Assembly: GCA_947303905.1 (NCBI GenBank)
Contig: CAMYZR010000041.1
Span: 1-8,622, forward strand
DNA from: an uncultured Atopobiaceae bacterium
GTDB taxonomy: Bacteria; Actinomycetota; Coriobacteriia; Coriobacteriales; Atopobiaceae
Direction: 5' to 3'
Length of the DNA: 8,622 bases
Shown here: in pieces, positions 6,248 through 8,622 of the stretch
Layout of the letters: every line of letters begins with the position of its first letter
How positions within the stretch are numbered: the first letter of the stretch is position 1
The notes under the pieces: model-generated
What the model was told of the DNA's origin: nothing
Database searches by the model: none
The model's input: only the letters and a program-made list of their open reading frames with translations
Position numbers and translations under genes: made by a program

Positions 6248-7527
6248 TGGAGGCGACGCGCAGCCTCGCCTTTGGCCTGCTGGGAAGAAAGCTCGGTCAC
6301 AGCTGGTCTCCGCAGATCCACGCAAGCCTCGGGTCGGCACCATACACCCTGGTAGAGCGTGAGCCCGAGGATGCAGAGGCCTTTCTGCGCGAGGGTGCCT
6401 GGCGTGGCCTCAACGTGACCATTCCCTACAAGCGCCTTGCGGCCGAGGTGGCCGACAGCAGAAGCGAGCGCGTCGAGCGGCTGGGCGTTGCCAACACGCT
6501 CGTACGAAGGTCGGACGGGTCGATCTTTGCGGACAACACCGACGTTCTGGGCTTCTCGTGGATGCTCTCGCGTTTCTGCTCGCGCAATCTTGATGCCGAG
6601 GCTCGCGACGCGCTTTGCTCTGGCGAGGCGCTCGTGCTGGGCACGGGCGGAGCGGCACAGGCCGTCAAGGCGGCGGTCGAGGACACCCTGGGATGCGCCA
6701 CGACGCTCATCTCCAGGCGCGGCGATGACACCTACGAGACGATGGTCGCGCGTCATCCCACCACTACGCTCATCGTCAACGCCACACCGGTCGGCATGTA
6801 TCCCGACTGTCCCGCAAGTCCCGTCGACGATGGTACCCTCGCAGCGTTTCCGCAGCTCATGGCCGTTCTCGATGCAGTCTACAACCCCGAGCGCACGGGC
6901 ATCTGCCTAGCTGCCGAGCGTCTGGGCATCCCCTCGGAGAGCGGACTGGCGATGCTCGTCGCGCAGGCCCACTTCTCGAGCGAGCTCTTCCAGGGAAGAG
7001 CCCTTGACGAGGCCTCCATCGAGCAGATCGAGCAGAGGCTGCGCCTCTCCCAACGCAACATCGTGCTTATCGGCATGCCGGGCGCAGGCAAGACCAGCAC
7101 CGGACGCGCACTCGCAAGGTCCCTGCATCGCCCCTTCATCGATCTCGACGACGCCTTTGCCGTCGATGCCGGGGTGTCGGCGGCGCAATACATCACCGAG
7201 AACGGCGAGCCTGCCTTCCGGGATGTCGAGAGCAAGGTCACGGCCAGCTACGGCTGCCAATCCGGTCTCGTCATCGCCTGCGGCGGTGGCGTGGTGACGC
7301 GCTCCGAGAACTACGACGCCATCCATCAGAACGGCACCATCTGCTTCATCGACCGCCCCCTCTATCAGCTCTCGAGCAACGGGCGCCCCGTCTCCCAGCT
7401 CAAGGGCATAGAACGGCTGGCCAACGAGCGTATGGGCCTCTATCAGTCCTGGTCTGACATCCACATCGTGTGCACGGGCTCTGCTGCTGGCGACGCCCTG
7501 CTCATACGCGCAAAGCTCGGTCTCTAG
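6247..7527 (+). CDS. aroE-aroK: Fused shikimate dehydrogenase - shikimate kinase (AroE-AroK)
   Basis: One uninterrupted 426-aa frame joins two consecutive pathway steps: NADPH reduction of 3-dehydroshikimate, then ATP phosphorylation of shikimate. Residues 1 to about 265 are AroE: GHSWSP with Ser19 and Ser21, NVTIPYK with catalytic Lys62, DNTD with Asp99, nucleotide loop GTGGAA at 132-137, NATPVGMYP, and Gln240 in the C-terminal helix. Residues about 269-426 are AroK: Walker A GMPGAGKT at 276-283, DLD at 299-301 for Mg and shikimate, GEPAFRDVE at 320-328 with Arg325, CGGGVV at 345-350, and a lid/C-terminal part with NGRPVSQ (Arg380). Both halves are near full length with all main residues, so both activities are expected. 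The linker is short (about 255-268, rich in Glu, Gln and Arg). The gene closes the operon; its start overlaps the pheA stop by one base. Confidence 0.95.
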   Translation: MEATRSLAFGLLGRKLGHSWSPQIHASLGSAPYTLVEREPEDAEAFLREGAWRGLNVTIPYKRLAAEVADSRSERVERLGVANTLVRRSDGSIFADNTDVLGFSWMLSRFCSRNLDAEARDALCSGEALVLGTGGAAQAVKAAVEDTLGCATTLISRRGDDTYETMVARHPTTTLIVNATPVGMYPDCPASPVDDGTLAAFPQLMAVLDAVYNPERTGICLAAERLGIPSESGLAMLVAQAHFSSELFQGRALDEASIEQIEQRLRLSQRNIVLIGMPGAGKTSTGRALARSLHRPFIDLDDAFAVDAGVSAAQYITENGEPAFRDVESKVTASYGCQSGLVIACGGGVVTRSENYDAIHQNGTICFIDRPLYQLSSNGRPVSQLKGIERLANERMGLYQSWSDIHIVCTGSAAGDALLIRAKLGL

Positions 7528-7650
7528 CAGTCTTTGCGGTTGGAAGCACTCCCCATCCGCAATCTTGCGCTTGTGCCTCCTTCGTCAACCGCTTGCCGCT
7601 TTGGATGCAAACCTCGCCGCAAGCGATTATTCCATGTCGTAATCTGTATA

Positions 7651-7656
7651 GATAAT
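7651..7656 (+). promoter_or_regulatory. Possible -10 element for the EIIB-like gene
   Basis: GATAAT (5 of 6 to TATAAT) stands in the only A/T-rich patch of the spacer, about 58 bases before ATG 7714. The matching -35 is poor: TTATTC at 7627-7632, with an 18-bp spacer. The overlapping TATAGA at 7647-7652 is an alternative. Confidence 0.35.
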
Positions 7657-7659
7657 GCC

Positions 7660-7678
7660 AGCTAGCCTCTAGTTTTTT
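7660..7678 (+). terminator. Weak hairpin with T run, possible terminator of the aro operon
   Basis: Stem AGCTAG/CTAGTT (five Watson-Crick pairs and one G-T), loop CCT, then TTTT. The stem is short and AT-containing, so termination would be inefficient. It also falls almost at the expected start of the EIIB transcript, which makes its role uncertain. Confidence 0.25.
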
Positions 7679-7713
7679 CTGTCATTGGCCACGGGGAAGC
7701 AGAGAGATTTCTC

Positions 7714-8196
7714 ATGTCGAACGACGACATCGCAGCAGCTGTACTCGAGTGTGTGGGTGGGTTCCCCAACGTGACGGACAACTCTCTGTGCGCCACTAGG
7801 TTGCGCATCTCGCTACGCAATGTCGCCGAAGTCAACCACAACGCCCTCAAGTCCATTGGTGGCGTCCTTGGTGTCGTTGGCCGCGGCTCGAACGGAATCG
7901 AGGTCGTGTTCGGCCCCAACCTCGTACGAGGCGTGTACCGCTCGTTCAAGGAGCTCACGGGCATCTACGACGACAATCGGTCCCAGGATCCAGTGAGCGA
8001 GCCCGTACGCCCGTCCGCCAACTTCCAGGTCAACATCACGCCCGAGACACCTGGGCGCCCGCAGGTGACCAGCACCCCTGCCCGCACGACTGTCAAGCAG
8101 CCCGTCATCGACGAGGGGACCAACGCGCTTCTCGAGATGCTTGACGGCGACGATGACGAGGACGTCCTCGGTGCCCTCTCGGCACTTGACGACTAG
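7714..8196 (+). CDS. Stand-alone PTS EIIB (glucose-family) domain protein with acidic disordered tail
   Basis: Residues 1 to about 85 form a PTS EIIB domain of the glucose/N-acetylglucosamine/sucrose superfamily. Evidence is the helix and turn AAAVLECVGGFPNV, the active-site LCATRLRISL with phosphorylatable Cys26, ALKSIGGVLGVVGRG, and EVVFGPNLVRGVY. In family members this cysteine takes phosphate from EIIA and passes it to sugar in the EIIC channel. Here there are no membrane segments and no EIIC or EIIA beside it. Residues 86-160 are a Pro/Thr/Ser-rich, low-complexity stretch followed by a predicted short helix and acidic end (LLEMLDGDDDEDVLGALSALDD). ATG 7714 has only a weak AGAGAG seven bases upstream. 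It could serve a distant EIIC partner, or be a phosphorylation-responsive regulator; neither is shown by the sequence. The gene is transcribed towards the minus-strand folate gene. Confidence 0.85.
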   Translation: MSNDDIAAAVLECVGGFPNVTDNSLCATRLRISLRNVAEVNHNALKSIGGVLGVVGRGSNGIEVVFGPNLVRGVYRSFKELTGIYDDNRSQDPVSEPVRPSANFQVNITPETPGRPQVTSTPARTTVKQPVIDEGTNALLEMLDGDDDEDVLGALSALDD

Positions 8197-8233
8197 TTCC
8201 TAGCTCGAACCCCAAAAGCCCCCAGAACGCAAA

Positions 8234-8261
8234 ACGCGACCAGATCGGAGTCTGGTCGCGT
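8234..8261. terminator. Convergent-gene terminator hairpin
   Basis: A perfect 11-bp inverted repeat, ACGCGACCAGA (8234-8244) and TCTGGTCGCGT (8251-8261), has a 6-base loop. It sits between the stop of the EIIB gene and the stop of the minus-strand gene. Read on the minus strand the stem runs into TTTT, formed by A8231-8234 (the last pair of the stem plus three more). On the plus strand it is followed by the looser TCTCATTCTCTT. It may act in both directions, and looks better for the minus-strand gene. Confidence 0.75.
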
Positions 8262-8284
8262 CTCATTCTCTTGAAGCGCTGGGC

Positions 8285-8622
8285 TTACTCGTCGAGGAGG
8301 CTGCGGTCGCAAACCCAGACGGAACCATCGCTCACGAGCACGTCCATCGGCACGTCGTGATCGTCGTGGGGCAGCGGGTTGGAGCTTATGCGCAGCGTGC
8401 GCACCAAGCCAACCTTAAGGCCGGGATAGTCGGCGAGGAAGTTGTCGTAATAGCCTGCGCCATAGCCGATGCGATAGCCCTCGGAGTCGAACACAAGACC
8501 CGGGACCAAGCAGATCGAGCCCTCGAGCTCGTCACCGGCAATGGGCGTGCACTCCGCGGGGTCGGGCTCGAGCACGCCGCGGGAGCCCGCATGCATGCCC
8601 TCGAGCGTGGTGATCTCGTAGA
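8285..8622 (-). CDS. fau: 5-formyltetrahydrofolate cyclo-ligase (methenyltetrahydrofolate synthetase), 5'-truncated by the window
   Basis: ATP-dependent conversion of 5-formyltetrahydrofolate to 5,10-methenyltetrahydrofolate, a folate salvage step in the cytosol. The frame stays open to the window edge. About 111 C-terminal residues are visible out of a usual 180-200, and the ATG at 8594-8596 is internal: the residues before it (YEITTLEG) continue without a stop. The family signature is clear: GVLEPD, then LVPGLVFDSEGYRIGYGAGYYDNFL, the ATP/folate-binding loop (given here as the two pieces LVPGLVFD and GYRIGYGAGYYDNFL with two residues between), and the C-terminal DVPMDVLVSDG. The stop is TAA at 8287-8285, 23 bases from the hairpin at 8234-8261. 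It is convergent with the EIIB gene and has no evident link to the aromatic operon. Confidence 0.93.
   Translation of the reverse strand, partial: YEITTLEGMHAGSRGVLEPDPAECTPIAGDELEGSICLVPGLVFDSEGYRIGYGAGYYDNFLADYPGLKVGLVRTLRISSNPLPHDDHDVPMDVLVSDGSVWVCDRSLLDE

Larger units (their letters stand above)
7528..7713 (+). other. Non-coding stretch with overlapping inverted repeats, leader of the EIIB gene
   Basis: These 186 bases have no credible gene. GCGGTTG (7536-7542) can pair with CAACCGC (7586-7592), enclosing the small hairpin CGCAA-TC-TTGCG (7558-7569). CGCTTGC (7590-7596) can pair with GCAAGCG (7619-7625). The two long stems share 7590-7592, so they compete. A weak 6-bp stem, AGCTAG (7660-7665) with CTAGTT (7669-7674), is followed by more T residues and could end the aro transcript. 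No T-box signature or known riboswitch was recognised. Whether the folds form is inference. Confidence 0.4.

Noticed and set aside
7470..7655. Small open frame of 61 codons running from the end of aroE-aroK into the spacer
   Set aside because: About a third lies inside aroE-aroK in another frame. I see no ribosome binding site or domain, and the composition looks random.
7528..7713. T-box or amino-acid riboswitch in the spacer after the operon
   Set aside because: The conserved T-box segment (AGGGTGGNACCGCG type) and other leader motifs that I know are absent, and the downstream gene is not an amino-acid gene.

Overview
The window is an ordinary but very complete biosynthetic locus. It is a tightly packed, plus-strand operon for aromatic amino acids (positions 1-7527), followed by a small stand-alone PTS EIIB-like gene on the plus strand (7714-8196) and the 3' part of a 5-formyltetrahydrofolate cyclo-ligase gene on the minus strand (8285-8622). 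I found no mobile element, CRISPR array, tRNA, rRNA or phage signal.

Organism: the DNA is strongly GC-rich, with G/C at most third codon positions. It uses classical AGGAGG-type ribosome binding sites. Several enzymes carry motif variants that I associate with anaerobic Gram-positive bacteria: FGQSHS in AroC, GESGSTLRF in AroA, and a shikimate kinase with the IDRP...GRPxSQ pattern. A high-GC anaerobic Gram-positive fits best, most likely a Coriobacteriia member of the Olsenella/Atopobium type. This is inference from sequence style, not from a database match.

Operon layout: aroF (DAHP synthase, 5' end outside the window) - tyrA - aroB - aroA - aroC - pheA - aroE::aroK. Gene junctions run from a 4-nt overlap (ATGA at tyrA/aroB) to a 16-nt gap (aroC/pheA). 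No internal promoter or terminator is evident, so one transcript with translational coupling is likely. Together the genes cover condensation of PEP and erythrose-4-phosphate (AroF), dehydroquinate formation (AroB), shikimate formation and phosphorylation (the AroE-AroK fusion), EPSP (AroA) and chorismate (AroC), and then the branches to phenylalanine (PheA: chorismate mutase, prephenate dehydratase and ACT domain) and tyrosine (TyrA). The only common-pathway step not seen is 3-dehydroquinate dehydratase (aroD/aroQ).

After the operon comes a 186-bp non-coding stretch (7528-7713). It holds overlapping inverted repeats, a possible -10 element and a weak hairpin followed by T residues. The EIIB-like protein keeps the phosphorylatable cysteine but has no membrane EIIC part, and it carries a long, probably disordered, acidic C-terminal tail. 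An 11-bp perfect hairpin between the two convergent genes (8234-8261) probably ends transcription from one or both sides.

The most interesting points are the AroE-AroK fusion, the orphan EIIB with its tail, and the structured leader between the operon and the EIIB gene. I do not see a convincing undescribed system.
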